From Promethearchaeota archaeon (lineage in GTDB: Archaea > Asgardarchaeota > Lokiarchaeia > Sigyniarchaeales > SOKP01), in NCBI GenBank assembly GCA_008080735.1, contig SHMW01000042.1:1-34999 (forward strand): 34,999 nucleotides of DNA, read 5' to 3'. The position numbers and the translations under genes were made by a program. The stretch's first letter is position 1. Every line of letters starts with the position of its first letter. This document shows, piece by piece, positions 34,091 through 34,999 of the stretch. The notes beneath the pieces were generated by a model that saw only the letters and a list, made by a program, of their open reading frames with translations, was not told where the DNA came from and did not search any database.

Positions 34091-34813
34091 TTACGAAATT
34101 AGCAGATTTTCAACCCATCGAGGTAAAATAAATCCCATGTAGAATAGTATAGAGCTAATTAGTAAAAGAATTCTTGAAATCATATTAATTACAAAATCAC
34201 TATACGTAAACAGAGAGTCAAGAATGGCTCCAATTGTAAATAATATAAACGCAATTAAAAGCAACTTTCCTTTCATTTTTATTCTTTTATCCTCTGATTG
34301 ATAGGCTTGACCAGCGAAAAGTAATCCACTAACTAACACGAATATTAAACTACCTAAAAGAATTATATCATTATATATGGAACTATAATGATATTTGGTG
34401 TGCGGATTAAGATCTGTAAAGTAACTATAGAAAAGCAAGATATCTAACACCGAGAATAGGATAGCAGATACCATCAAAATAATATAGGTATTATTTCTCC
34501 GTAATCCAAGCAATCTACTAAACGCAATAAGCCACATTATTGCTGGAATTGGAATTATCCCAACCGTCAAGATTAAATTAACTGTTATAATGGTGGGAGT
34601 GAGGTCATCATAAAGGAGGAAATAAATAAAGCGATATGCATCTGCGATCCAGAGAAATGCCAAACCAATCCAGGCAATTCCAACCAATAAAGTCTCCCAA
34701 GATTTTGTTGATCTGTATTTTGAGGCAATTATAAGTCCGATTACCATATTAACGAATACAAATAACAGACTAAGAAAACTTTGAATAAAATCTGTGATTA
34801 TTATTATTGACAT
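34091..34813 (-). CDS. Seven-TM hypothetical membrane protein
   Basis: The product has 240 residues from the ATG at 34813, one codon after a TTG that is also open. There are seven hydrophobic helices, with short loops: near 5-28, 38-60, 75-97, 108-128, 145-165, 179-200 and 215-232. Charged residues lie in the loops after helix 1 (SKYRSTKSWE), helix 3 (RLLGLRRNN) and helix 5 (YQSEDKRIKMKGK). The count is reminiscent of seven-helix receptor or rhodopsin-like proteins, but no retinal Lys motif can be placed and I assign no family. Confidence 0.6.
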   Translation of the reverse strand: MSIIIITDFIQSFLSLLFVFVNMVIGLIIASKYRSTKSWETLLVGIAWIGLAFLWIADAYRFIYFLLYDDLTPTIITVNLILTVGIIPIPAIMWLIAFSRLLGLRRNNTYIILMVSAILFSVLDILLFYSYFTDLNPHTKYHYSSIYNDIILLGSLIFVLVSGLLFAGQAYQSEDKRIKMKGKLLLIAFILFTIGAILDSLFTYSDFVINMISRILLLISSILFYMGFILPRWVENLLIS

Positions 34814-34999
34814 CAACTAAAAACCCGTTATAATATTATATTAAATTTTAATTATGCTAAATATATATAAATTTTTATTGACAAATACTTATCAAGTATT
34901 ATTAGAAATCATAAGCTATAATTAGATTTTTAAAGTTAAGTTAATTCTAAAAATTAGATTTTCCTAATAGATTGGAAAAATGAAATGATATAATCTTTT

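Overview
The window most likely comes from an Asgard archaeon, probably of the Lokiarchaeia type. The DNA is strongly AT-rich. It carries a Rag/Gtr1-type GTPase with the Rag-specific HKxD motif and a roadblock-like tail, an MglA/Arf-type GTPase, an arrestin-like protein, a possible PCI-type winged helix and a surface protein with a longin/roadblock-like cytoplasmic tail. It also carries archaeal heterodisulfide-reductase (Hdr) genes and genes that need selenocysteine (Sec). The lineage is inferred from gene content only.

The centre of the window is a seven-gene operon on the minus strand, about 10 kb, read from 15980 down to 6004: hdrA with four in-frame UGA codons, mvhD with two, an FrhB-like protein with an N-terminal helical extension, a second FrhB-like protein, a fused HdrC-HdrB (HdrD-like) protein, a double-FAD HdrA fusion, and an all-cysteine MvhD. 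Each of the six UGAs falls exactly where the all-Cys paralogue in the same operon, or the family motif, has a cysteine. They are therefore read as Sec and not as decay. One base after the mvhD stop lies a hairpin with the layout of a eukaryotic-type SECIS element: AUGA, a 9-bp helix, an A-rich apical loop, then GA. I infer a soluble flavin-based electron-transfer (bifurcating) complex. FrhB proteins would pass electrons from F420H2 or another donor through MvhD and HdrA to HdrCB. No hydrogenase subunits are present.

Left flank (1-5902): a truncated GPH-family sugar transporter, a 922-residue surface protein, and a tandem pair of DUF998-like membrane proteins. Divergent from the Hdr operon (16330-20616): a HEAT-repeat protein, a third FrhB-like protein with a novel C-terminal domain, and the Rag-like GTPase.

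Right flank (20755-34999): a small ORF, a six-TM protein, a HAD hydrolase, an arrestin-like protein, a KduI-like isomerase abutting a convergent MglA-like GTPase, two hypothetical proteins, an NFU-type Fe-S scaffold protein, a tandem pair of B12-binding-type radical SAM proteins, inorganic pyrophosphatase, a GCS2-type carboxylate-amine ligase followed by a class I glutamine amidotransferase with a probable N-terminal frameshift, and a seven-TM protein. I saw no tRNA, rRNA, CRISPR array or insertion sequence.
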